Shown: in pieces, positions 17,938-27,064 of the stretch
Layout of the letters: each line of letters opens with the position of its first letter
Numbering within the stretch: the stretch's first letter is position 1
Assembly (NCBI GenBank): GCA_003427395.1
Contig: BFEA01000044.1
Location: forward strand, 3,092,422-3,119,485
Origin: Chara braunii
Lineage: Eukaryota > Streptophyta > Charophyceae > Charales > Characeae
Reading direction: 5' to 3'
DNA length: 27,064 nt
Notes under the pieces: generated by a model
The model's input: only the letters and a program-made list of their open reading frames with translations
Database searches by the model: none
What the model was told of the DNA's origin: nothing
Translations under genes and position numbers: made by a program

Positions 17938-19868
17938 TGAGAGCTGTTCACAGAAGCACTACCAGGGTTCAAAAATAAGCCCACCACTGTTGGTGAGGCT
18001 ACCTTCGTTGTGACCTTTTTGCCTCGGCATGTCCTTGACGTGTGGCCATAGTTGCCACAGTTCATGCATCTGCCCCTGGCAACTCGGTCCCTCCTCACCT
18101 CGTAATCTAAACCAATCTTCACCCATGTGGGTGTCCCTTGGTCGCCCGGACCTGTGGACCGTACTACCTTCTTTTTCCCGGTCCCCCTAGCCTTTTCCTT
18201 AATGGGTGTCACGACTCCCCCATCCAAAGTCTCACTATCCCCATCATGCTCTGCCTCCTCCCCAAGGTCTGGGAAATCGTCAATTTCTGTCGCATGAGCA
18301 TCATGGTCGACGAACATTAGTTGACGTTTCTTTTTCCAGTCCTGGGGCAGTCTCTTCTTCCTACCATCGCCCTGACTCTGATGCGCAGACCCCAACTTTG
18401 CCTCTATGTCCAGAGCTTTCTTACTAAAAGAAGTGAAGGTGTGCTGTTCGACATAGGCCTCATCAACCAACTTGGTCTTTACCTCTGCAGGTAGGCACCT
18501 TAGGTAATCCGTCAGGAGAACCTGCTGGTCAAAACGCACACCAGGTACCACGAGTAAGCGTTCTACGATGTCTGTCAGCTCGCTAACATTTTTGTACCTT
18601 CTGGCACAAAAACTGTTGATAGCATCGGTGGCCTTTTGAGCCCCTTGCGGGTCATGCCACCTGTTGTAGACGGACCGTACAAACTGTTCCAATGTTTGGG
18701 CCTGGGCCCAGACATCGAAATCCTGACCGTAGCCCTGTTGCTGCACTAGGCCATTCAACCAGCGGGCTGCTGACCCCTCTAGAAAGGAGGCAGCCACAAC
18801 AACTTCTTGCTCTAGCCTGGTGAGCTTGTGCCTCACGTAAGTAGGCACAGTCCTCACCCAGATGTCTAAGTCCTCATCCTTCTTCCTGTCGCCAGAGAAG
18901 GGCTTAGGACTCATCAAGGGTATCTTGGGCATCCATTACATAGGCTGCATGGGCTGCATGGGCCCAGGGGCCTGCTGCAGCAGCTGCATAGCCACTGAAA
19001 CAGGCTGTTGCACACTAACCTGGGCCTGGCTTGACAGTGGGACTGTAGTTACCACTGTTGTCGATGGTACGGCTGAGACTCTATGAACCGGACCACTAGT
19101 CGCTACTAAGCCACCTGGAGGGGGTATGCCAAACAAAGGAGAGAAAGTTGACCCTGTGGGTTGCGGCATCGATAAAGGACCCGCACCCGCAGGGGGAACT
19201 ACAGCAAACTGCGGCTGCCTCACTGCTGTGCGAGGAGCCCGAAGTTCAACCAAGATTTGTTTTTGGCCTGCCACCAATTCGGCCAGCAATTCGTGCCGGA
19301 CGTTCTGCGCTTCAGCCACTGAAAGTAAAGCATTAGGCAGCACACGAATAACAGGGTCTAATGCTGCCTCATCTAGTCCTTCCAGTCTGCCTAGCTCCTC
19401 TCTTCTACTACCTAGTCTAGCTTTCCGTAGGATTGCTTTTCTTCTCCTCTCTGCTGCCTCGTCCAACTGCCGCTGTAGCTCATCCTGAAGTTCTTCTGCT
19501 TGGAGGATTTCATAATCCTCCGGCGTGAGTTGAGTCTGTTGGCTGACTCGCAAGCCAACAATTTGGCTAATGGACCCCTGAGAACCACTCTGGCTTACTC
19601 CTGACGAAATGGACTGTGAAGAGGTTTGCGACATGGTAGATGAAGTGGCCGTGGTTGTACCGGTACTAGCTATAGTTCTAGTCCTGGCACAATCCTCAGC
19701 CACCCTCACTCTCCTTGCTGTTGCTCTCTCTCTAGCCTCTCTCCGCAATCTCCTCTCGTCTCCTGGACCTAACTCTTAGAATGTCAAGGGTCGACTGCGA
19801 GTAGTCCCACGAGTAGTCCTACGGTCGTCCACTAACGACTTCTCCTCACTTGTGCTTGCATCACTCAT
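17907..19868 (-). pseudogene. gag: Gag of element D (two in-frame stops)
   Basis: I place the start at the ATG 19868 (MSDASTSEEKSL). Codon 31 is a TAA (19778-19776), and a second TAA at 18938-18936 follows PMQPM; all three pieces are in one frame. The order is an Arg/Glu-rich basic N-terminus, a Ser/Gln-rich stretch, a helical Arg/Glu-rich region (about 19500-19330), then a Pro/Gln-rich linker. A capsid-like domain (PKPFSGDRKKDEDLDIW, ARWLNGLV) comes next. A CCHC zinc knuckle (C-x2-C-x4-H-x4-C in GRCMNCGNYGHTSRTC) lies near 18070-18030. Gag ends TAG 17909-17907, 22 bases after the heptamer. Its Gag differs strongly from that of element A. Confidence 0.85.
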
Positions 19869-21126
19869 GAGCTACAATGTGTGTGATCTAAACTAGAATC
19901 CACACTGAATCCTCCCTTAGCCTGACACACAACCGATTATGAATCACAACTAATTTCGGTCGGATGGAACAGAAACAGTTAGGTGATATAGTAACAACTA
20001 ATGTCACGTCCTACAGGATATATTAAATTTATTTTTAGATTACCCTAGAACAAATTGCAATACAACAAAGATCTAGTCTGTCTGTAGCTGTCTGTCAGTT
20101 GTTAGTCAAGTCTGTAACAACTAGATAATCAAAAAATAAAAATAACATCTCCTGTTGGAGATGTATGCTTGATGGCAAACTGTTTGTTGATTGCCACCGC
20201 GAACAGTTACTGGAATCCCCCCTCCCCCTGTATCGTTGTTGAGTGGTCACTTTGTGTCAAGGTCCTGAGCATCTGGTTGAGCAGCGTGTCTGAAGGTGTG
20301 CAATCCGGCCCACCCCTGTGCCCCAAGTCAACGTCGAACATGCCAGCCCCTGCACTTTATTTACCCTCGCATGCAACGAGCCTTACACCCGGTTGATCTG
20401 GCTGATCAGGAGGGATTTAAGGAGAGCCCCCATCTCCTCAGGAATTATTCAACGTCGCGGACAGGACAACGATCACAATCAGATTCAAATCCGAGTCCCG
20501 AGCCAGAAATGTTTAAAAACGGTTTGGAAAGCGTCTGTCCCAAAGGGTTGGCATGCCCTGCATGACCTCTATTGCGCAAGCAACAGAACCAAGGACTTGC
20601 GACAAAGCATGCGTGTACTAGTCCCAGCGGGTTGGCATGGTGACCATGACCCGAGTGCTTCGTCCAGGGCCCTTCAGAGGCTTTGCCCGTCTCCCACCAG
20701 CTTGCTGCCCAGGAAGAATGTCGACTCTCAAGGTTGAGCGCTCCCGACACCTCACATCGAGATGACTCTCAAGACAAAACTCACTTCCTCACGGTAAGAA
20801 GAGATGAAGTAGATAAGGAAGAGAGCAACACACCTCATAAATGCTGCCGCCAGCCACATATTTCTCACCGGTAACCTGATGTGGAATTTTGATGACCGGT
20901 CTTTGCCTCAGGACAACCAACAGCAGAATGCGGTTCCACCTCGGCTTAATATGCCACATCAACGAGTTCTCATCATCCAGCATACACCCCGTATGTCACC
21001 ACAAAGCTCCCTGGTGCGCCCACACTACCCTGGGCCGCCTAATGTTCAACGTCAATGCCTTGTCACTGCCCCACACCTCATGCGAAGCACCAATAGCTAT
21101 TGCGAAGAACCAATGAAGTGCAATAT
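19869..21126 (-). other. 5' leader of element D (non-coding)
   Basis: About 1.26 kb lies between primer site and gag. No protein domain is recognisable; open frames on both strands (for example 20318-20737 and 20750-20445) are unlike anything I know. An AT-rich section (about 20000-20165) contrasts with the rest. Two similar segments with GGGTTGGCATG (about 20548 and 20629) are imperfect repeats. Confidence 0.6.
20145..20164 (-). other. Perfect 8-bp stem-loop followed by T-rich run
   Basis: ACATCTCC and GGAGATGT pair perfectly around a 4-base loop. In the minus (element) direction the stem is followed by a T-rich stretch with only A interspersed. The position is inside the leader of element D; its role is unknown. 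Confidence 0.5.
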
Positions 21127-21144
21127 GATCCAACTTCGATACCA
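21127..21144 (-). other. Primer binding site of element D
   Basis: Read on the minus strand TGGTATCGAAGTTGG begins three bases after the 5' LTR end. TGGTATC matches the tRNA-Met-type site also seen behind LTR A; the rest diverges, so the exact tRNA is uncertain. Confidence 0.65.
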
Positions 21145-21147
21145 AAT

Positions 21148-22295
21148 TGCAAGGAAAATAAGCAATAGCGAGATGGCAATTCCATATCACACCATCACAT
21201 TGAAAGCAAGATAGTCACACCGTGTCTAGAGAGCAGCATTGCACCAATAATACACCAATGGAGGTTCGTAGCACTGAAAACCAATGTTCATGGAGAGCNC
21301 GTGTCTAGAGAGCAGCATTGCACCAATAATACACCAATGGAGGTTCGTAGCACTGAAAACCAATGTTCATGGAGAGCATACTCTCTCCTCTCAAGACAAA
21401 AGTCCAGTCCCTTCACACTCTCACTTGGCGCTTAGCGCCCAGCCTACTCCTACATAGTTACTACAGACTACAAAATGACAATGCAACTGTTAACATCAGC
21501 GGCAGCCCGAAGTACTTGAAGATGTCGCCCATGTAGACCATCGCCAATACAAGGTGTGTGCCCTCACATCATCATCATCATCATCATCATCCTTCACCTA
21601 TCCCATGACTACACCCACGTCTGTCCTCTGTTTCACCCGAAGACCACCCCTGCGCCTCACTGTAGTCCAAGCCCACCAGCTATGGTGGCTGGGCTATGGC
21701 GTTGCCCTCAGCAGCGCCCTTCTTCCCTGCACGACCGCACGTGCTGCACCTCGCCTCTCAGCGCCAGTCAGCAGCCGCGAGCCTTTGCTCCAGCAGCGCT
21801 GCCGCCAGCATGCGAGATCCTGAATGAGGCTGCCTGGAGTGAGCTCTTTCCTTTATGGAAAGAGTTGGGCGTTCCCGAATTTTCTTGGTAGAGGCAACTT
21901 CGGCCTACTCGCGCAGCCTGGCTGCACTGGCCTGGGCCCAGAAGCTTCTGGAAGGCCCCAGGAGGCTGTCTGTGTTCAACAGCTACTGGGCTGCTGAGCC
22001 TCGTTCGGTTGGGCGCCCAACTGTCTCTGTATGAAGCTGCAAATCACGCCTAGGGCCTGCATTCTTTGGAAAAGCCCGGAGGGCCAGGGAAATGTCTTTG
22101 TTGCTAGGCCTGTGTTTCTCTCAACCAACTGGCGCGTCGCAACTGCCTGGACCCCAAATATGAAATTGACAGTCGATGGCCTCTTGCAAAAAGCCAGGCC
22201 CGCCTTCACTTAGGGCGGGCACCTCCGCCTTCACTTAGGGCGGGTAATGCAACAAACAGGGCCCCATAGGCCTGTCGAGGACCCAGATCCTCGCA
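21148..22295 (-). repeat. 5' LTR of element D
   Basis: It has the same ends (TGCGAGG, CCTTGCA), terminal hairpin and internal order as the LTR at 13181-14287. It differs by scattered substitutions, a longer CAT microsatellite and an extra segment at about 21866-21901. No gene is inside; it is bounded by the primer site on one side and ATTG on the other. Confidence 0.9.
21221..21377. repeat. Identical 78-bp copies around a single N (5' LTR of D)
   Basis: Positions 21221-21298 and 21300-21377 are identical with N at 21299. The copy is five bases shorter than at the other LTR, as expected for an arbitrary contig end. Confidence 0.8.
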
Positions 22296-22299
22296 ATTG
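22296..22299. repeat. Target site duplication of element D, right copy (ATTG)
   Basis: It directly follows the LTR edge CCTCGCA and matches 13177-13180. Confidence 0.65.
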
Positions 22300-23170
22300 C
22301 ATATCCACCATTGCCAACTGGTGGGGCGAAAGGGGTCGGGAAATTTTGTGGATGGTAGCTCCTGGCCCACCGTAGTCCGGTTCCTTGAAGCAGATACGGT
22401 AGTCTCTCTTGAATTCCTCCTGGTTACATTCCTGAGGGGGCTTGCCTTCCCATCTGACAGATGCTATCCAGCCCCCGTTCTCACTGCCCAACCAGTCTCC
22501 TGAAAATTGGTGAATTGCTTGTGTTATGTCCTGTGCTGAATGAAATAAATCGAGTTGGTTTTTAACTTTTTGCTAGTGTCCCATGAGTTCTTGTTGAATA
22601 TATTGCCTTATCATGTCCGTTGCCTTTTCCCCTGGCATGCGAACACCCTCAATAGCATGTATACAACGTTTCCTCCAGAGGGTCCACATGATCGCTCCCC
22701 TTCCTAAAACTAACATGGTGTTTTCAAAAGCCTTGTTAGTGAGGGAGGACCATGCCTCACATAATATGGCCTTCCAATCCCATGGCCAGTTGGACTTAGT
22801 GCCCAGGAGGGTCCATATCCTATCCCACCATCGCCATGTAAAAACTGCCCCTGGACACTGCATCAATATGTGCTCTATGGTTCCCAAAATTTTACGGTGG
22901 GGGGAAAAAGTGTAGCAGGATTTACACCACGGTAACACTGGCCCCTTCTGCTCTAGATATGTACGATCTATCATACAGTCGTTGGTGGGCAAGCATCGAT
23001 GTTGTATTTACCAATGTAGTGAGGCCATCTTCGCTGACCTAGACCTTGTGGCGATGAACCATCGAATAGGGTGGATTGCCTCGATCCCTACATTCCAATG
23101 AGACCTCCATCGAGCCTTCATCGTTCCTTTTATGTCCACCTTTGGTTGTAGCAGACACTATGTGGCCTTC
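22296..23170 (-). pseudogene. LINE ORF2 C-terminal part with zinc-binding RT domain
   Basis: On the minus strand the piece around HRCLPTNDCMIDRTYL, followed by CKSCYTFSPHR and TIEHILMQCPGAVFTWRWW, matches the zinc-binding domain (zf-RVT) after reverse transcriptase in plant LINEs. It continues in frame to QLAMVDMQ at the edge of element D. TAA at 23010-23008 and TAG at 22575-22573 interrupt the frame. Upstream to about 23170 the same frame carries a Trp/Arg-rich stretch that could still be ORF2, with one more TAG near 23160. The RT and endonuclease domains are missing, so this is a 5'-truncated or overwritten copy. The border with element C is not resolved. Confidence 0.72.
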
Positions 23171-23285
23171 ACTGTTAAAGTGTGCAATTTTAAATTCTCG
23201 CCTGACCTGGATTTTCGCGTAGGGGCCCACTGCCATTCGCACCATCCACGTTCGTGATTGGAACGGAGTACTAGTCCCATGCACG

Positions 23286-24423
23286 GTGCCTCCTCCTCAC
23301 CCTTCGATCAGCTACCACGTGGTGTCCGCCGCAAGCATTCGAGCTTCCATCATCAGGGATGACATCGAGGAGATGCGGGTGTGTTTTCTCCACGCCCTCC
23401 CAACCCATGACATTCCATCGATGGACTCGTCACCGGACCCACGCATCACCAAGCTTCTCGACGCCTGCGGCGACGTGTTCGAAGCCCCGCACGAAGTAGT
23501 ACCGGATCGGCCCATCCGCCACGAGATCATCCTCGTGGCCGGGGCCGTACCTCCGCATGGTTGCATCTACCGCATGAGTGAGGAAAAGTTAAGTGTGCTA
23601 CAAGCACAATTCGACGACCTTCTCGAGAAAGGCTGGATTCGACCTAGCTCTTTGCCATACGGTGCTCCCATTCTCTTCGTTTGGAAGAAGAACAAGGATT
23701 TGCGGTTGTGCATCGATTATTGCAAGCTCAATGTGCAAACCGTCAAGAACGTCGGCCCTCTTCCGCGCATCGACGACCTCCTCGAACGGTTGGGCGGCGC
23801 CAAGTTCTTCTCCAAGCTTGACCTCAAATCGGGATATCACCAACTCGAGATCCGACAGGAGGACCGCTACAAGACCGCGTTTAAGACACGACATGGGCAT
23901 TTCGAATGGCTGGTTATGCCTTTTGGCCTTATGAATGCCCCAGCCACATTCCAAGCGGCTATGACAACGGAGTTCCGACACATGCTGGATAGATTCGTAC
24001 TCATCTACCTCGATGACATCTTGGTGTACAACCGGATTTTGGACGAGCATGTGGAGCACCTACGCACCGTTTTGGAGCGGCTACGACAAGCCAAGTACAA
24101 AGCCAACCGCGACAAATGCGAATTCATGCGGCAAGAGCTGCAATACTTGGGACATTATGTGACACCGCAAGGCATCCGTCCGCTTGCGGACAAGATCGAG
24201 GCCATCCGTGTATGGCCCGAGCCCACCAACACCACGGACATTCGCTCATTCATGGGGTTGGCGGGCTACTATCAACACTTCATCACCGGGTACTCAAGGA
24301 TTGCCGCACCTATGACGAGATCGCAATCGCCAAAGTTGTCATTCGTATTCGATGATGACGCACGCCGATCATTCCGAGCACTCAAGACGGCCATGCTCAT
24401 GGCACCCGTCCTTAGCATCTACG
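23286..24423 (+). pseudogene. pol: Pol of C: reverse transcriptase
   Basis: The longest intact piece of this element. A linker (SISYHVVSAASIRASII) is followed by ITKLLDACGDVFEAP, then FVWKKNKDLRLCIDY, the first catalytic Asp D179 ([11 protein letters not shown]), MPFGLMNAPATF and YLDD at 241-244. The connection region ends at LKTAMLMAPVLSIYAP, where the frame changes. Upstream of the GTG at 23286 the frame is open back to a TAG near 23220 (IRTIHVRDWNGVLVPC), possibly the end of protease. RT residues look intact, but the rest of pol is dead. Confidence 0.85.
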
Positions 24424-24827
24424 CACCCCGTGGAGTATTTCAGCCACAAAGTGTCTCCCATCAATTCACTTGATGATGCAAGGAAGAAGGAGCTGCTCGC
24501 GTTCGTGATGGCTCTCAAGCGATGGCGACACTTCCTCCTTGGGTGTCGTAGGTTTACATGGGTCACATACAACAACCCATTGACCTACTACAAGACGCAG
24601 GATACGGTGAACAACACGATCGGACGATGGATGTACTTCATCGACCAATTTGACTTCACACCGAAACATCTCGTCGGCCTCTCCAATCGCGCAGTAGATG
24701 CACTCTCACGAAGACCCGATCTTTGCGCTATGACACATCATGCCTTCACGTTCGACGAGGAACTCCAGCAATACTTCATCCGGGGCTATGAGTCCGATCC
24801 GGATTTCGTCACGGTGTATGCGCATGC
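24424..24827 (+). pseudogene. pol: Pol of C: RNase H remnant with N-terminal deletion
   Basis: The frame resumes at HPVEYFSHKVSPINS directly after LSIYAP of the RT part. About 30 codons with the first catalytic Asp (TTDAS-type) are missing. RKKELLAFVMALKRW holds the catalytic Glu. The next Asp position reads TYNNPL, where TDNNPL is usual, so a second catalytic residue is also lost. AVDALSRRPDL carries the last Asp. The frame shifts again near 24825. Confidence 0.82.
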
Positions 24828-25270
24828 AGCTATCTTCGGATCACCCGTCGGCCATCCACTATCGCATCGTCGACGGGTACTTGCTCCTCCACTCGCGAGG
24901 CAATGACTTATTATGTGTCCCACGAGACCGTCGTCTTCGGACTCGCCTTCTCGGCGAGTACCATGACTCGCGACTTGCCGGCCATTTCGGAGTCAATCGC
25001 ACTATTGCACGACTTCGGCAACGATTTTGATGGTCCGACCTCATTACTGATGTCACTCGGTATTGCGACTCTTGCGAAGTTTGTCGACGAAGCAAGCCCT
25101 GCAACCGCGATCCCTACGGTGAGTTGCCCCTGATGCCTATCCCACGGGAACCCGGCCTCTCCATCTCCATCGACGTCACCAGACTGTTTCCCCTTGACCG
25201 CCTCGGGCACGACGGCATCCTCACGGTCGTTGACTGTTTGAGTAAGTACGCCGGTTTCTCCCTTGCAAGT
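24828..25270 (+). pseudogene. pol: Pol of C: integrase N-terminal part
   Basis: Here the frame reads HYRIVDGYLLLHSRGNDLLCV and then the zinc-binding region with YHDSRLAGHFG and CDSCEVCRRSK. A TGA at 25028-25030 replaces Trp in QRF-stop-WSDL. The first Asp of the integrase core lies in SISIDVTRL. The piece ends near 25265 by another frameshift after VVDCLSKYAGFSLA. Confidence 0.8.
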
Positions 25271-26312
25271 ACTACTCCACGACTCCGAACTTGCGCGCCT
25301 CTTACACACTGGTTGGATTTGCAGCCACGACGTACCGGAAGACATCGTCAGCGACTGCGACACTCGCTTCATGTCGGCATTTTGGACTTCTCTCATGGAG
25401 GAATCCGGCACGAAGATGAAACCAAGTTCGGCTCGGCATCCATAAACGGACGAGCAAACGGAGTGGGCACATCAAACCACTCAAATGATGCTTCGTACGC
25501 GCATCCGTCCGGATTAGAAACATTGGGTTGACTACGTCCCCGACATTGAGTTCGCCTAGAACACCTCGTTGCACCCGGTGATCGGTGTGACTCCATTCGA
25601 GTTGCACCACGGTGGCTGGAAAGGCCGTATCTTCGCTTATCTTCTCCTCCCACGAACAACCGACATAGACGCTGCTTGCTCCCCCGCTTCCGTTCGGAAG
25701 TACAGGGAATTGTTGGCTCAAGCTCGCGCGAACATGCAAAAGGCTCAAGTCTGCATGCAGCAGCAAGCCAACAGGCATCGAGTGCCATGTCCCATCCGCG
25801 CCGGTGATCTGGTGTGGGTCTCCGCGGAAGAGTTTGCACTCGAGCAAGATGTTTCGCGCAAACTACTCCCCAAGTGGTTTGGACCATGACCCGTAACATC
25901 AGCCGCGGGCGATGAGCCCGATGGCCCCTCATTTGCGATCAACATTCCCATGCATCTGACGGTCCATCCAGTCTTTCACGCCTCGAAGCTGGCGACAAAT
26001 ACACCAGCTAAGAGCGACGACTTCCTGGGCCGACGATCGCAAGATCCTCCATCTATGGATGGTCATCAGGAAGTTGACCGCGTCATCACGGATCGCAAGT
26101 ACGGCAGCAAGCCTCGACAATACAAAGTTACATTCAAAGCATGCGATCCCGACGACAGTCGATGGATTGCAGGAGGAGATTTGAAAGCATCCACACCACT
26201 GATCTACGCTCACTACGAGCGACAAAGGTTAGCTCAGGGAACTTCACGACCTGCCCTTCCCACCCGGACTGTGGTCCCTCCCTCAGACAGACAGCTTCGC
26301 CCTCGCAGGTAA
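25263..26312 (+). pseudogene. pol: Pol of C: integrase C-terminal part and chromodomain
   Basis: One frame runs from LARLLHTGWICSHDVPEDIV through the second core Asp (VSDCDTRF) to the C-terminus. It has a TAA at 25446, two TAG in 25510-25562 and a TGA at 25887-25889 (WFGP-stop-PV, Trp expected). HPVFHASKLATN is followed by a chromodomain with VDRVITDRKYGSKPRQYKV and DSRWIAGGDL. The natural stop is TAA 26310-26312, 25 bases before the LTR. Confidence 0.85.
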
Positions 26313-26324
26313 GCTCGGTCTTTC

Positions 26325-26337
26325 AAGGAGGGGGGTG
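26325..26337 (+). other. Polypurine tract of element C
   Basis: AAGGAGGGGGGTG lies directly before the LTR start TGTGGCATAC. Confidence 0.75.
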
Positions 26338-26394
26338 TGTGGCATACTGCGCAGCCACATGGACCTGCAGGGCCCGACCAGTGTTTTCAGCCCA

Positions 26395-26560
26395 AAAACC
26401 TGAAAACAAGGGCTTACAGGCCCTGTGTCGTTTCAGCCTGAAAACCTAAAAACGAGGGCCTGCAGGCCCTATGTCGTTTCAGCCTAAAACAGGGCCTTCC
26501 AGGCGCTGAGTCTTTTTAGCCTAAAACGGAGGGCCATTTTCAGGCCCTCATAAGATCGAC
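26395..26560 (+). repeat. 38-47-bp tandem repeats in U3 of LTR C
   Basis: Three to four degenerate units share the pattern AGGGC-t-CAGGCCCT, then GTCGTTTCAGCCT and AAAAC. One unit holds a perfect 16-bp palindrome, AGGGCCTGCAGGCCCT (26455-26470). The minus-strand LTR copy has the same units at about 12150-12310. Confidence 0.75.
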
Positions 26561-26694
26561 CTGCCATGAACCTTAGGCACCAGACCAGGGTTTTAGCACA
26601 TGCTATTTTTGGCCTGTTTTCAAGACAACCCTTGGTTGAACTTCAACGCCAGGGTCTGACACGTTTTGGCATTGGCAAGAGCAGCCTCTTGGAC

Positions 26695-26720
26695 GGGCCA
26701 GCACTATATAAGACTGGCCC
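26695..26720 (+). promoter_or_regulatory. TATA box inside an inverted repeat, LTR C promoter
   Basis: TATATAA (26705-26711) lies between GGGCCAG (26695-26701) and CTGGCCC (26714-26720), a perfect 7-bp inverted pair. The minus-strand LTR keeps both arms (11987-11993 and 12006-12012) but has TACATAA in the middle. The likely core promoter of the element, inferred from motif and place. Confidence 0.65.
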
Positions 26721-27015
26721 GCCCTATAGGCTGCAGACAGTCATGAGGTAGTTCATTGGAACTTCCCAGGCACTTCATGTGCAGGAGGCAAGAGGCAGTC
26801 TTCAGGATTCGGCAACAGAACTCTGGAGGAGCACTGCAGTAGTAGTAGTAGCGTTAGCAGTAGCCTTCAGCGCTGGGTGTTATCAGGAGCTAGAGTAATA
26901 GTGGAGAGAGAGAGATGGTTGGGGGAGGCCAGGGAGACTTACCTGTGGCGCTATAGCTCCAGCTTCATCTTCGATGTACCTGCAACAAGGTGCCACCTTC
27001 ACAGGTTAGTACTAG

Positions 27016-27018
<3 letters not shown>

Positions 27019-27064
<46 letters not shown>
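27019..27064 (+). repeat. (GA)n microsatellite, to window end
   Basis: At least 46 bases of GA repeat at the homologous place of the CT run at 11652-11684. The window stops inside it. Confidence 0.9.

Larger units (their letters stand above)
13181..22295 (-). mobile_element. Complete Ty3/gypsy chromovirus element D, nested in a LINE
   Basis: This minus-strand element of about 9.1 kb has two ~1.1-kb LTRs in the same orientation. In order it carries a primer binding site, leader, gag, pol (PR-RT-RH-IN-chromodomain) and polypurine tract. LTR ends are TGCGAGG and CCTTGCA. ATTG flanks both sides. Gag has two stops, and pol has two frameshifts and two stops. The two LTRs differ by substitutions and by a ~36-bp insertion present only in the 5' LTR (about 21866-21901). 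The insertion is therefore not recent. Confidence 0.92.
23190..27064 (+). mobile_element. Decayed Ty3/gypsy chromovirus element C (5'-truncated, LTR runs off window)
   Basis: Pol from the end of protease to the chromodomain, a polypurine tract and an LTR lie in order on the + strand. There is no gag and no 5' LTR. At least three frame changes, a deletion in RNase H and several stops show long decay. The left edge lies between about 23100 and 23286, where reading frames for this element and for the minus-strand LINE overlap. Confidence 0.85.
26338..27064 (+). repeat. LTR of element C, 5' part (cut by window end)
   Basis: It starts TGTGGC with a terminal hairpin (TGTGGC pairs with GCCACA ten bases later). 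It continues through the U3 repeats, TATA box and a GA microsatellite. It is the inverted counterpart of 12362-11650. Confidence 0.85.

Noticed and set aside
20145-20164. Bacterial rho-independent terminator
   Set aside because: The hairpin and T-rich tail resemble one, but the context is a eukaryotic retrotransposon leader.
20318-20750. Overlapping open frames of 100-139 residues on both strands
   Set aside because: They sit in the leader of element D, have no known domain, and neither strand is clearly better.
23039-23284. 81-residue minus-strand open frame as part of the LINE
   Set aside because: It is out of frame with the recognised zinc-binding segment and overlaps a plausible protease end of element C; I could not decide, so no gene is called.

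Overview
The window is wall-to-wall repetitive nuclear DNA from a eukaryote, and I see no intact host protein gene. Three different Ty3/gypsy LTR retrotransposons with C-terminal chromodomains (chromovirus type), a LINE 3' end, extra LTR copies and a plant-type U6 snRNA retropseudogene account for most of it. Initiator-Met-like primer binding sites, chromoviruses and the plant-type U6 5' region point to the streptophyte lineage. The gag and pol style reminds me of charophyte algae such as Chara, but that assignment is inference and was not checked by search.

Layout. (1) 1-8214, + strand: element A. Its 5' LTR lies outside the window. It has a ~0.8 kb leader (window part), an open gag (795-2552), a -1 frame pol (to 6439) with three in-frame stops, a polypurine tract, and an LTR (6481-8214). 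(2) 8215-9105: directly after that LTR comes a second primer binding site and leader, so two related elements share one LTR in tandem. (3) 9106-10654: gene-free DNA with G-quadruplex-like tracts and a U6 retropseudogene (minus) between 10-bp direct repeats. (4) 10655-12362: a C-type LTR on the minus strand. (5) 12889-13180 and 22296-about 23170: two halves of one minus-strand LINE 3' end, split by element D. (6) 13181-22295, minus strand: element D, complete with two LTRs, primer site, gag, pol and a 4-bp target duplication (ATTG). (7) about 23200-27064, + strand: element C, a heavily decayed pol with polypurine tract and a 3' LTR running off the window.

How the parts work together. Gag would form the particle. 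Pol supplies protease, reverse transcriptase/RNase H and integrase, and the chromodomain probably directs integration to marked chromatin. In both A and D, pol lies in the -1 frame relative to gag, and the overlap carries the same heptamer GGGAAAC in the correct phase after CAG. Two divergent elements on opposite strands therefore seem to use programmed -1 frameshifting. This is the most interesting signal in the window. All three pol genes carry stops or frameshifts, so none of these copies looks autonomous as assembled.

Single N bases flanked by identical ~80-bp copies at the same place in both D LTRs look like unmerged assembly overlaps.
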